Part shown: positions 15,648 through 22,282 of the stretch, piece by piece
Numbering within the stretch: position 1 is the first letter of the stretch
Layout: each line of letters starts with the position of its first letter
NCBI GenBank assembly: GCA_026390315.1
Contig: JAPLGE010000066.1
Span: forward strand, 1-33,300
Direction of reading: 5' to 3'
DNA length: 33,300 bases
Source of the DNA: Candidatus Bipolaricaulota bacterium
GTDB lineage: Bacteria > Bipolaricaulota > Bipolaricaulia > UBA7950 > UBA9294
The notes under the pieces: generated by a model
What the model was told of the DNA's origin: nothing
What the model saw: the letters and a program-made list of their open reading frames with translations, nothing else
The model's database searches: none
Translations under genes and position numbers: made by a program

Positions 15648-16307
15648 ATGAGCAGGACCGAACCGTTCGAGAAAGAGTACGAGCTCTACGACGCGTGGTT
15701 CGATGAGAACCAGAACGTCTACGAGTCCGAACTCCTGGCCGTGCGGCGTCTGCTTCCTACGGGTGGCCGAATCGTTGAGATCGGGGTCGGGAGCGGGCGA
15801 TTCGCCTCGCGCCTGGGCATCGCCGAAGGGGTCGAGCCGGCAGAGAGGATCGCAGCGCTCGCTGAGGCGCGCGGAGTCCGGATCCTGCGAGGCTGTGCGG
15901 AATGCCTCCCCTTGGGCAACGAGACCTGCGATGCCTTGCTGTACGTCACCACGCTGTGTTTCGTCGACGACGTCGACTTGACCTTCCACGAGGCGTCTCG
16001 GGTCCTCAAGCCCGGAGGATGTGTGGTTCTGGCATTCATTCCTAAAGATAGCCGGTTCGGGACGCTCTACGACCGGCTGAAACAGGAAGACGCGTTCTAT
16101 CGTGACGCCACCTTCTACACCGCGAAGGAGGTTCTCGCCGCTCTGGAGAAGGCCGGGCTCCGTTTGATCGAAGCCGTTCAGACCCTGACCGGCCCGCCGG
16201 AGACGGCGAACCAGACCGTTGAAGCCCCGAGCCCTGGGCTCGACCGAGGGTCATTCGTCGTGCTCCGCGCGGGGAAGGCCGAGAAGCGGTCTTCGCGGGC
16301 ACGATGA
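15648..16307 (+). CDS. Class I SAM-dependent methyltransferase
   Basis: The 219-residue protein has a Rossmann-like methyltransferase core (Methyltransf_11 type). Motif I is IVEIGVGSGRFASRLG, the acidic/post-I region is GVEPAERIAALAEARG, then come CDALLYVTTLCFVDDVD (motif II) and ASRVLKPGGCVVLAFIP (motif III). ATG 15648 follows the ATPase stop by 7 nt. It is the last gene of the thiamine operon, but a thiamine role is not shown. The methyl acceptor is unknown. The last ~15 residues are basic and variable. Confidence 0.88.
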   Translation: MSRTEPFEKEYELYDAWFDENQNVYESELLAVRRLLPTGGRIVEIGVGSGRFASRLGIAEGVEPAERIAALAEARGVRILRGCAECLPLGNETCDALLYVTTLCFVDDVDLTFHEASRVLKPGGCVVLAFIPKDSRFGTLYDRLKQEDAFYRDATFYTAKEVLAALEKAGLRLIEAVQTLTGPPETANQTVEAPSPGLDRGSFVVLRAGKAEKRSSRAR

Positions 16308-16460
16308 ACTCCTCTCTTGCTCGCCTCGCTCACCTCGGGCCTTGGCCTGAGCACCGAGACATCGCCAAGGATCCTCCGAGCAGAGGCCCTTCCTGCGACT
16401 CCCCAAGCCGGCTCGTCTGCGAAACGCAGCGCCGCGCGTGAGCCTGCGCAGAACGCTACG

Positions 16461-17402
16461 TTACTTGCTGCCGCGCATGCGCGGATCGAAGATGTCGCGG
16501 ACACCGTCTCCCATCAGGTTCCAGCCGAGCCCAAACAGGAGAATCGTCAGCCCCGGGAAGATGATCGTGTACCAGAATATGAGTGGGCTGCCAACCGTTC
16601 CCGACATCCAGTTGCGGGCAAAGGAGATCATCTGCCCCCAGTCCGCGTAGCCGAGCTCCGCGCCAAGGCCGAGGAAGCTCAGTGCCGCGGCCGCGAGAAC
16701 CATAGAGCCGATATCCATCGTTGCCATCACGAATAGCGGGAAGATGGCGTTCGGCAGGAGGTGGCGCGTGATGATCCGCCAGTCGCTCGCCCCGACGGCG
16801 CGTGCCGCCTGGACGTAGTCGAGGTCCTTCACGGTCATGACGTCCCCGCGGGCCAAACGGGCGTACGTCATCCACCCGAACGCGATGAGGGCGACCATCA
16901 CGTTGTCGATGCCGGTGCCCAGAATGGTCGTCATCACCATGGCCGCGATGAGGAAGGGCATGGTCATGAAGATGTCGACGATCCGCATGCTGATCTCCCC
17001 GAACACGCGGCTGTAGAAGGCGGCGAGCGTCCCGATGACGATCCCGATCAGCGCCGATGCGAACGTCACGACGATCCCGATCCGAAAAGCCGTCCGCGTT
17101 CCCCACACCATGCCGTACCAGATATCGTACTGACCAGACGTTGTGCCGAGAATATGCTCCTTGCTCGGAGGCTGGGGCTCGTTCAAGTAGCTGTCTCGCG
17201 GGATCATGTACGGGTTTCTGCCCGGCCTTGGCGGAGCGAGGACGGGCGCTAGGAAAGCGACGACGGCGAAGGCGAGGACCAGAAAGAAGCCCGTTGCCGA
17301 TGTGGGTGTCAGGAAGAACTTGCGCACGGCTCTACTGGAGAAGAAACGACTCAGAGCCCCCCAGACCAGTCTCGTTCCTCTTCGAAGAAGATCCAGCATC
17401 AT
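16461..17402 (-). CDS. Oligopeptide-type ABC transporter permease (DppC-like)
   Basis: The 313-residue inner-membrane permease of the DppC/OppC family has a cytoplasmic N-terminus of about 40 residues and a first membrane segment TGFFLVLAFAVVAFLAPVLA. A periplasmic loop ends in HILGTTSGQYDIWYGMVWGTR, a family signature. Four or five further segments follow, with the EAA loop near YVQAARAVGASDWRIITRHLLPN. The ATG at 17402 overlaps the stop of the DppB-like gene (ATGA). No ATPase gene follows: the next gene is convergent, so the importer must borrow ATPases from elsewhere. Confidence 0.93.
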   Translation of the reverse strand: MMLDLLRRGTRLVWGALSRFFSSRAVRKFFLTPTSATGFFLVLAFAVVAFLAPVLAPPRPGRNPYMIPRDSYLNEPQPPSKEHILGTTSGQYDIWYGMVWGTRTAFRIGIVVTFASALIGIVIGTLAAFYSRVFGEISMRIVDIFMTMPFLIAAMVMTTILGTGIDNVMVALIAFGWMTYARLARGDVMTVKDLDYVQAARAVGASDWRIITRHLLPNAIFPLFVMATMDIGSMVLAAAALSFLGLGAELGYADWGQMISFARNWMSGTVGSPLIFWYTIIFPGLTILLFGLGWNLMGDGVRDIFDPRMRGSK

Positions 17403-18430
17403 TCCAGCCTCACTCTCGGGTCGATGAACGCATACATGACGTCGACGACGAGGTTTGCCGTAACTAGAAGAAGGCCGTTGAACAGGGCGAAGCCCAAGAC
17501 GGCGGCGATGTCCAGTTGGAGCGCCGCGGAGGCCGCGAAGCGTCCCAAGCCAGGGTAGTTGAAGATCGTCTCGGTGATAACCACGCCGCCCATCAACCCC
17601 GCGATGGTCCATCCGGCAACGGTGGCGACAGGGATGAGCGCATTCCTACGGGCATGCCGGTTGATCACAACTCTTTCCGGCAGCCCCTTGGCACGGGCGG
17701 TGGTGACGTAGTCCTGGCGCAGCGTCTCCAACATGGAGGACCGAGTGATCCTCAGGATCAGCGCCCAGGAGATGTAGGAGAGGGTCACGATCGGCAGAAC
17801 CATGTGGCGAAGCGCGTCGAGGAAAACCCGCCAATTCCCATTGAGCACGGCGTCGATGGTGTACATCCTGGTGAATGTGTGCCAGTCTGGCGAGTTGACA
17901 ATGGGTATCGTCCACACGCTGAGCCGGCCTGCCGGGAACCACTTGTAGAAGAAGAGGAGCAGGAGCAGGCCTGCCACGAAAGTGGGCAGCGACCAACCGG
18001 TGATGGCGAGAATGCGCGTAAGATGGTCGCCGATCGTGTTTTGACGGACCGCGGAGAAGACCCCCAATCGGATCGCGAAGAAGACAAGAGGAATGAGAGA
18101 GAAGAGAGCCAGCTCGGCCGTCGTAGGCAGGTACTTAACTAGCGCGTCCTGCACCATCAGGTGAGCCGTCGGGGAGTAGCCTAGTTGTCCGTGGAAGACG
18201 CCGTTTAGCCAGCCCGCGTACTGCTCGTAGATGGGGCGATCGAGTCCGTACTTGTGCACCAGTCTGACGAGTTCCTCGGAGCTGCGCACGTGAGCGAGGG
18301 TGGCGTCGTTGACGTAGAGTGACAGTCGCTTGTAAGGGCCCACCATCTGCACCATGGCGAAGATGATCAATGTCACTCCGAACAGCACCACCGGCAGCAG
18401 AAGCAGTCTCCTTACTATGTATGCAAGCAT
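17399..18430 (-). CDS. Oligopeptide-type ABC transporter permease (DppB-like)
   Basis: The 343-residue DppB/OppB-family permease starts MLAYIVRRLLLLPVVLFGVT, the usual first membrane segment. It then has the periplasmic domain with YGLDRPIYEQYAGWLNGVF and LGYSPTAHLMVQDALVKYLP. Further segments contain the EAA loop (MLETLRQDYVTTARAKGLPE) and end in NLVVDVMYAFIDPRVRLE. The solute-binding protein gene lies 104 nt upstream, separated by a strong hairpin, and the DppC-like gene overlaps downstream. The substrate is probably peptides, sugars or another small solute; permease sequence does not decide. Confidence 0.94.
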   Translation of the reverse strand: MLAYIVRRLLLLPVVLFGVTLIIFAMVQMVGPYKRLSLYVNDATLAHVRSSEELVRLVHKYGLDRPIYEQYAGWLNGVFHGQLGYSPTAHLMVQDALVKYLPTTAELALFSLIPLVFFAIRLGVFSAVRQNTIGDHLTRILAITGWSLPTFVAGLLLLLFFYKWFPAGRLSVWTIPIVNSPDWHTFTRMYTIDAVLNGNWRVFLDALRHMVLPIVTLSYISWALILRITRSSMLETLRQDYVTTARAKGLPERVVINRHARRNALIPVATVAGWTIAGLMGGVVITETIFNYPGLGRFAASAALQLDIAAVLGFALFNGLLLVTANLVVDVMYAFIDPRVRLE

Positions 18431-18471
18431 CCTCTCCCTCTGTGAGAAACGAACCGCGCCAAGACTAGAAT

Positions 18472-18504
18472 CGAGGGAAGCGGGGTCTCCCCCCGCTTCC
18501 CTCG
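18472..18504 (-). terminator. 14-bp intercistronic stem-loop between binding protein and permease genes
   Basis: CGAGGGAAGCGGGG (18472-18485) pairs perfectly with CCCCGCTTCCCTCG (18491-18504) across a 5-nt loop. It lies about 30 nt after the binding-protein stop and 42 nt before the DppB-like start. On the minus strand it is followed by ATTCTAGTCTT, a weak T-rich stretch. Partial termination or 3'-end protection here would make more binding protein than permease, the usual arrangement in importer operons. Confidence 0.7.
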
Positions 18505-18533
18505 GGTATCCTATGGATCTTGCTCCTTGTCTT

Positions 18534-20384
18534 CTACCACTCCTGAACCTTCATCGAGGTGAACATGGCGAGCTCCGCTAGGTCAGGCGTAGCGCCGTCG
18601 GCCTTGTAAATCGTCTTGAAGTTGTAGTTGGACCAGCCCGGATTGTACTGCCAGCCGCCAACCCACGTTCGCTGCCATCGCCGAAGCGTCGGCTCGTGGA
18701 CAATGACGCCGAGGGCGTTATCGTGGCCGAGCTTCTGCAGCTCGTAGTATATGGCTTGGCGCTCGGCCGGGACGCTCGTCGCGCGGCCTTGGGCGATCAG
18801 ACTGTCGAGCTGGGTCGACAGGGCTCCAAGCTTCGAGAACGAAGCCGGGCCGCCGAAAGCGCCCGTGCTCGAGTAGTACGGGGTGACCCAGTTGTCCTCG
18901 TCGGGATAGTCCCAGACCCAACCCATGTAGTAGAACGGCAACTTGCCGGCCGTCTTGTCATCGAGGTAGTTCGCCCACGGCAGCCCCTTGGACTCCACGA
19001 GGAAGCGTGCGTCGAGCTTCTGCAGCTCGTCGCGCAGCATGTCGCAGCCGGTCTGCCGGGCCACGTTGCCCGCGTTGTAGGTGAGGGACATCCGGAAGCC
19101 CTTCTCGAAGACTTTCCCGCCCCAGGCGAGCTTGAACTCTGCCATCGCCTTCTCAGGATCGTAGGTGAATCCCTCCTGATTGGGGTTGAAGTAAGTCATG
19201 AAGTGCGGGATGACGCCGGTCGCTTGCAAGGCCTCGTTCATCATCACCTGCGCAATGAACTTCTCGTAGGGGAACAGGTAGGAGAATGCTCTGCGGACGT
19301 GGACGTCCTGGAAGAAGTCAGGAGTAATGCCATTTCCATCAAGCTTTCCGCTTCCGATGTAGTTGTTCCCCTCCGGCACCATGTACAGGTTCATGTTGAA
19401 ACCAGCGTTCGAACCGCCCGGGAGCCCGTAAAGCGTGCGGAGGCCGGCGGTTCCCTCAACCTGGGACTTGTACTGGACGGGAATGTCCGCCATGTCGGCG
19501 TCACCGTTCACCAGCATCAGCTTTCGGGTTGTCCACTCCTCGACGTAGCGGATTTCGACCCTCTTCACCTTCGCTGCGTTCGTCTTGTCCCAGTAGTTCT
19601 CGTAGCGGGTGAGCGTGTACCCGGTCACCGGGTCTGGCGCGCCCTCGAGCTTGAACTGCGCAGTCCCGCACTCGACGTTATACAGGGCCATATTCTCTTT
19701 GTTCTGGTCGTGGAAGGTGATCCAGTTGTCCTTCGTCCCAGGCCAGCCGCCGTGTTCGATCACGAACTTCTTGCTGTAGATCATGCCCCAGCTGTTGTCG
19801 CACAGCGTGTTCAAAGAATAGGCGTACCAGTATACGGCCTTGATCTCAACCGCCTTTGGATCATCCGCTGGCACGTAGACGCTGTCGATGACCTTCTGGT
19901 ACGCAGCGTCCTGACCCAGCGAGTCGATCAAGCCCGCAAGCGTATCCGATCCAAGGATCCAGGACATCAGGATCCAGCCCGGCCCAGCGGTGATGTCCGA
20001 GATCATGAGTCGGCGGAGGCTGTACACCACGTCTTCCGCGGTGAGGGGGTCGCCGTTGTGGAACGTGACGCCCTGGCGAATGTGGAAGCGCACCGTCGCC
20101 CCGCCAGCCCCGTCGAGCTTGACCAGGCCGTTCGCGATGGATGGGACCTCGGTCGCCAACAGAGGCCGCATTTCGCTCACTGACCCGCCCACATAGCCAA
20201 TCAGGGGTTCATACGTATTGTAGAGAGCCTCCCCGCTCGCCGTGTCGTACGCATAAGCGGGGTCCCACGTATCCCACCCTGCGAATGTTGCGTAAATCAG
20301 CGTATCGGGGTTCGGCACGGCGGCGAAGCCGATCGCGCCGAACGCGAGAACGCACATTAGAACTGCTAACCAAAGTTTCCTCAC
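18534..20384 (-). CDS. ABC transporter solute-binding protein, family 5 (peptide/nickel type)
   Basis: The 616-residue secreted binding protein has a signal peptide at residues 1 to about 22 (RKLWLAVLMCVLAFGAIGFA). Family-5 marks include LYNTYEPLIGY, VRFHIRQGVTFHNGDPLTAEDVVYSL (two adjacent parts), LTRYENYWDKTNAAKVKRVE and VHVRRAFSYLFPYEKFI. GTG 20384 is chosen because GGAGGG lies 6 nt before it and the signal peptide starts there. The frame continues open to 20432 but adds a polar stretch before the signal. It is somewhat longer than the typical ~530 residues. No lipobox cysteine follows the signal, which is unlike Gram-positive relatives. Confidence 0.93.
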   Translation of the reverse strand: MRKLWLAVLMCVLAFGAIGFAAVPNPDTLIYATFAGWDTWDPAYAYDTASGEALYNTYEPLIGYVGGSVSEMRPLLATEVPSIANGLVKLDGAGGATVRFHIRQGVTFHNGDPLTAEDVVYSLRRLMISDITAGPGWILMSWILGSDTLAGLIDSLGQDAAYQKVIDSVYVPADDPKAVEIKAVYWYAYSLNTLCDNSWGMIYSKKFVIEHGGWPGTKDNWITFHDQNKENMALYNVECGTAQFKLEGAPDPVTGYTLTRYENYWDKTNAAKVKRVEIRYVEEWTTRKLMLVNGDADMADIPVQYKSQVEGTAGLRTLYGLPGGSNAGFNMNLYMVPEGNNYIGSGKLDGNGITPDFFQDVHVRRAFSYLFPYEKFIAQVMMNEALQATGVIPHFMTYFNPNQEGFTYDPEKAMAEFKLAWGGKVFEKGFRMSLTYNAGNVARQTGCDMLRDELQKLDARFLVESKGLPWANYLDDKTAGKLPFYYMGWVWDYPDEDNWVTPYYSSTGAFGGPASFSKLGALSTQLDSLIAQGRATSVPAERQAIYYELQKLGHDNALGVIVHEPTLRRWQRTWVGGWQYNPGWSNYNFKTIYKADGATPDLAELAMFTSMKVQEW

Positions 20385-20514
20385 GACATTCCCTCCTTCC
20401 TGCTCTCTGAGACGGGACTCCCCGAAAGCCACCTGAGTCGGGTTATCCCCCTCCCCGCGGCACCCCTGTGCCGCCGGTCCTCCGATAAGATCCAGTGGTT
20501 TGGCCCCTTAGTAT

Positions 20515-20544
20515 AGCATACCGAGGTGGGGGAAGCGAGGTCAA
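20515..20544 (-). promoter_or_regulatory. Promoter of the family-5 ABC importer operon
   Basis: Reading on the minus strand, TTGACC (20544-20539) and TATGCT (20520-20515) are 18 nt apart; an alternative -10, TATACT, directly follows. The resulting leader is about 120 nt. It holds a small hairpin with arms GCGGCAC and GTGCCGC around AGGG near 20455-20480, possibly regulatory or stabilising. Confidence 0.6.
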
Positions 20545-20698
20545 CGACCAAGGTCGGACGCACCCTACCAACCAAGGCTGCGCCCGCTCGAGCGAGCCTT
20601 GACCGATGGTCCCACTCGGAAAACGGACGGCGATCCGGAATGGTGCGGGGTGGGGATCCGGCCGCCGAGGCCCTCCGGCGAGAACGAAACCTTCCTCC

Positions 20699-20728
20699 TT
20701 GACAGGGTCACGAGCCCCAAGTTATAGT
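20699..20728 (+). promoter_or_regulatory. Promoter of the tRNA operon
   Basis: A consensus TTGACA (20699-20704) and TATAGT (20723-20728) are 18 nt apart. Transcription would begin near 20735, about 10 nt before the tRNA. It is the best -35 match in the window together with the LCP gene promoter. Confidence 0.8.
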
Positions 20729-20744
20729 ACTCTTGAGGACTATC

Positions 20745-20816
20745 GGGTCCATAGCTCAGTGGGAGAGCAACCGGCTCATAACCGGTCGGTCCCAGGTTCG
20801 AACCCTGGTGGGCCCA
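20745..20816 (+). tRNA. tRNA with CAU anticodon (elongator Met or lysidine-modified Ile2)
   Basis: A full cloverleaf is present. The acceptor GGGTCCA pairs with TGGGCCC, the D-arm is GCTC/GAGC, the anticodon stem ACCGG/CCGGT holds loop CTCATAA with anticodon CAT at 20777-20779, and the T-arm CCAGG/CCTGG holds TTCGAAC. The first acceptor pair is G-C, unlike the mismatched 1-72 pair of initiator tRNA. Met and Ile2 identities cannot be separated here by eye. The 3' CCA is not encoded. The next gene begins 9 nt after the discriminator base. Confidence 0.95.
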
Positions 20817-20825
20817 GAAACAACC

Positions 20826-21347
20826 ATGGAGAAGGTCTTCGTCTACGTCGACGGACGCGCGCGCAACGGCCCTGGAGAAGCCGGGATCGGGATTGCGATC
20901 ACCGACAAGGACGGGAACGTCCTTGAGGAGGTCTCGCGGCTGATCGGCCGCACGACCTCGGAGGTGGCCGAGTATCGCGCCCTGATTGAGGGCTGCCGGC
21001 GTGCCCACGCGTACTCGCCGCAGTCCGCCATCTTCTTCGTGGCCAACCAGAACCTGGCGAACGAGGTGAACGGGCTCTTCGGGACGAGACAGCCGCATTT
21101 GAGGCACCTCGTCGAAGTGGCCAAGGCCTTGTTGAACGAATTCCCTCAGTGGCGAGTGAACCTGATCGACTCCGACGCAAACCGCCTCGCGCTTCGTCTG
21201 GTGGAGCAGGCGTTCCACAGCCGCATCCAAGCCCAGATGACCCGCGAGCGGTTGGAGCTTCGGCTCCTGGCGCGGGCTTCGCGCCTGACGGACGAGGAGA
21301 TGGAAGAGCTGATCGCCTACGCGGAACGTCTGCAGGGGAAGGGGTAG
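20826..21347 (+). CDS. RNase H-fold (RNase HI-like) protein with degenerate active site
   Basis: The 173-residue protein has an RNase HI-like fold at residues 3 to about 130, with KVFVYVDGRARNGPGEAG, TTSEVAEYRALIEG and NEVNGLFGTRQPHLRHL matching family blocks. Aligned with bacterial RNase HI, the first two acidic residues remain (D9, E49). The third (normally in TDSQLV) is A73, and the fourth (normally in NxxADxLA) is N119. Two of four metal-binding carboxylates are thus lost, so nuclease activity is doubtful. A charged helical tail (135-173) is extra. The gene starts 9 nt after the tRNA without a Shine-Dalgarno sequence and is followed 2 nt later by dtd. A binding role on RNA or RNA-DNA hybrids is possible. 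Confidence 0.85.
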   Translation: MEKVFVYVDGRARNGPGEAGIGIAITDKDGNVLEEVSRLIGRTTSEVAEYRALIEGCRRAHAYSPQSAIFFVANQNLANEVNGLFGTRQPHLRHLVEVAKALLNEFPQWRVNLIDSDANRLALRLVEQAFHSRIQAQMTRERLELRLLARASRLTDEEMEELIAYAERLQGKG

Positions 21348-21349
21348 GG

Positions 21350-21808
21350 GTGCGGATCGTCCTGCAGCGCGTCGCTTGCGCGCGGGTCGAGGTGGGCGGC
21401 CAGATGATCGCCGCGATCCGAAGAGGGCTCCTGCTTCTCGTCGGGATCGGTCGGGGCGACGGGGCAGTCGACCTCGAGAAGGTGGCGCGCCGCCTGGCCG
21501 AGCTACGGGTCTTTGAGGACGGCGCCGGGAAGATGAACCTCTCGCTGCGCGACGCGGGAGGGGAGATTCTCGCCGTGTCCCAGTTCACCCTCTACGGCGA
21601 CACGCGCAAGGGATGCCGGCCGAGCTTCACCGACGCGGCGGAGCCGCACGTGGCGGAGCCGATCTTCGACGCCTTCGTCCAGGCGCTGCGAGGCGAGGGG
21701 ATTCCCGTCCAGACGGGCAGGTTTGGGGCCAAGATGTCGGTCGGGTTAGTGAACGACGGTCCGGTCACCTTCGTGCTTGAGGTTGCGGCGGGAGGCGAGG
21801 GAGGCTAG
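21350..21808 (+). CDS. dtd: D-aminoacyl-tRNA deacylase
   Basis: The 152-residue enzyme removes D-amino acids (and glycine) mischarged on tRNA. It begins VRIVLQRVACARVEV and carries the DTD hallmarks: AVSQFTLYGDTRKGCRPSF (residues 75-93) and VNDGPVTF (134-141), containing the chirality-checking Gly-Pro. The length is normal. The start is GTG at 21350, 2 nt after the RNase H-like stop, with GGGGAAGGGG upstream. It shares a transcript with the tRNA and the RNase H-fold gene, a coherent tRNA-quality-control setting. Confidence 0.96.
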   Translation: MRIVLQRVACARVEVGGQMIAAIRRGLLLLVGIGRGDGAVDLEKVARRLAELRVFEDGAGKMNLSLRDAGGEILAVSQFTLYGDTRKGCRPSFTDAAEPHVAEPIFDAFVQALRGEGIPVQTGRFGAKMSVGLVNDGPVTFVLEVAAGGEGG

Positions 21809-21811
21809 ACT
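21783..21811 (+). promoter_or_regulatory. Candidate promoter for rpmF
   Basis: TTGCGG (21783-21788) and TAGACT (21806-21811) are 17 nt apart, with the -10 overlapping the dtd stop codon. Transcription would start near 21818, some 30 nt before the rpmF ATG. Confidence 0.4.
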
Positions 21812-21850
21812 TCTGGCCCTCGCGAGGACCGCGAATCCCAAGGAGGCAGT

Positions 21851-22039
21851 ATGCCGGTACCGAAGTATCGCACGTCCCGCTCCAAGGCGCGCATGCGCCG
21901 GGGCCACGAGCGGATGGCCGAGATTGCCGTGGCGGAGTGCCCGCATTGCCACGAGTCGAAGCTTCCGCATCGGGTCTGCCCGCACTGTGGCTACTACAAC
22001 GGGATGGAGATCGTCGCCGCGGCGAAGGGCAAGGACTAA
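21851..22039 (+). CDS. rpmF: 50S ribosomal protein L32
   Basis: The 62-residue protein starts MPVPKYRTSRSKARMRRGH, the normal L32 opening. It carries a zinc-ribbon pair of CPHC motifs (CPHCHESKLPHRVCPHCG), so it is the zinc-binding C+ form. AAGGAGG lies about 6 nt before the ATG. In many bacteria plsX follows rpmF; here a 240-nt gap and then ftsZ follow. I see no gene between 22040 and 22282. Confidence 0.97.
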   Translation: MPVPKYRTSRSKARMRRGHERMAEIAVAECPHCHESKLPHRVCPHCGYYNGMEIVAAAKGKD

Positions 22040-22234
22040 GCCTCCGAAGACGGTTTCTCTCCGGGCGCTCGACCAGGGCGCACCGTCAGTTCTTTCGTAC
22101 ACCCGCCTCGCCTGGCGCCGCCTGCTGCGGCTCTCCGAGGACCGCCAGGGGATTCCCTTTCGGCAAACGCTGTGGCCTTGGACGGCCTTGAGATCTGACA
22201 GTCCCCATCCCCCGTCTCCAAACCCGCGTCGTTG

Positions 22235-22263
22235 TTGACTTTTCCGCCCCACCCATAGAGAAT
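22235..22263 (+). promoter_or_regulatory. Candidate promoter for ftsZ
   Basis: TTGACT (22235-22240) is followed 15-17 nt later by TAGAGA or GAGAAT (22256-22263). A transcript starting near 22270 would exclude the ATG at 22262 and favour the ATG at 22283, which has GAGAGG just before it. Confidence 0.5.
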
Positions 22264-22282
22264 GAGACCGGGAGCTGAGAGG

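Noticed and set aside
13863-15989. Long minus-strand open frame (708 codons) opposite the thiamine importer
   Set aside because: It is antisense to three well-supported genes and rich in Arg, Ser and Pro with no domain; this is a common shadow in GC-rich DNA.
16334-16351. Short hairpin CTCGGGCC/GGCCTGAG between the methyltransferase and DppC-like genes
   Set aside because: The loop is very small and no T-tract follows on either strand, which is too weak to call a terminator.
16474-16487. Palindrome CCGCGCATGCGCGG
   Set aside because: It lies within the last codons of the DppC-like gene and lacks a T-tract, so it is probably codon-driven.
18696-20183. Plus-strand open frame (495 codons) opposite the family-5 binding protein
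   Set aside because: It is rich in Val, Leu, Arg and His with no domain and is the mirror of a clear binding-protein gene.
20745-20816. Initiator tRNA identity for the CAU tRNA
   Set aside because: The first acceptor pair is a normal G-C and the anticodon stem lacks the three consecutive G-C pairs of initiators, so elongator Met or Ile2 is more likely.
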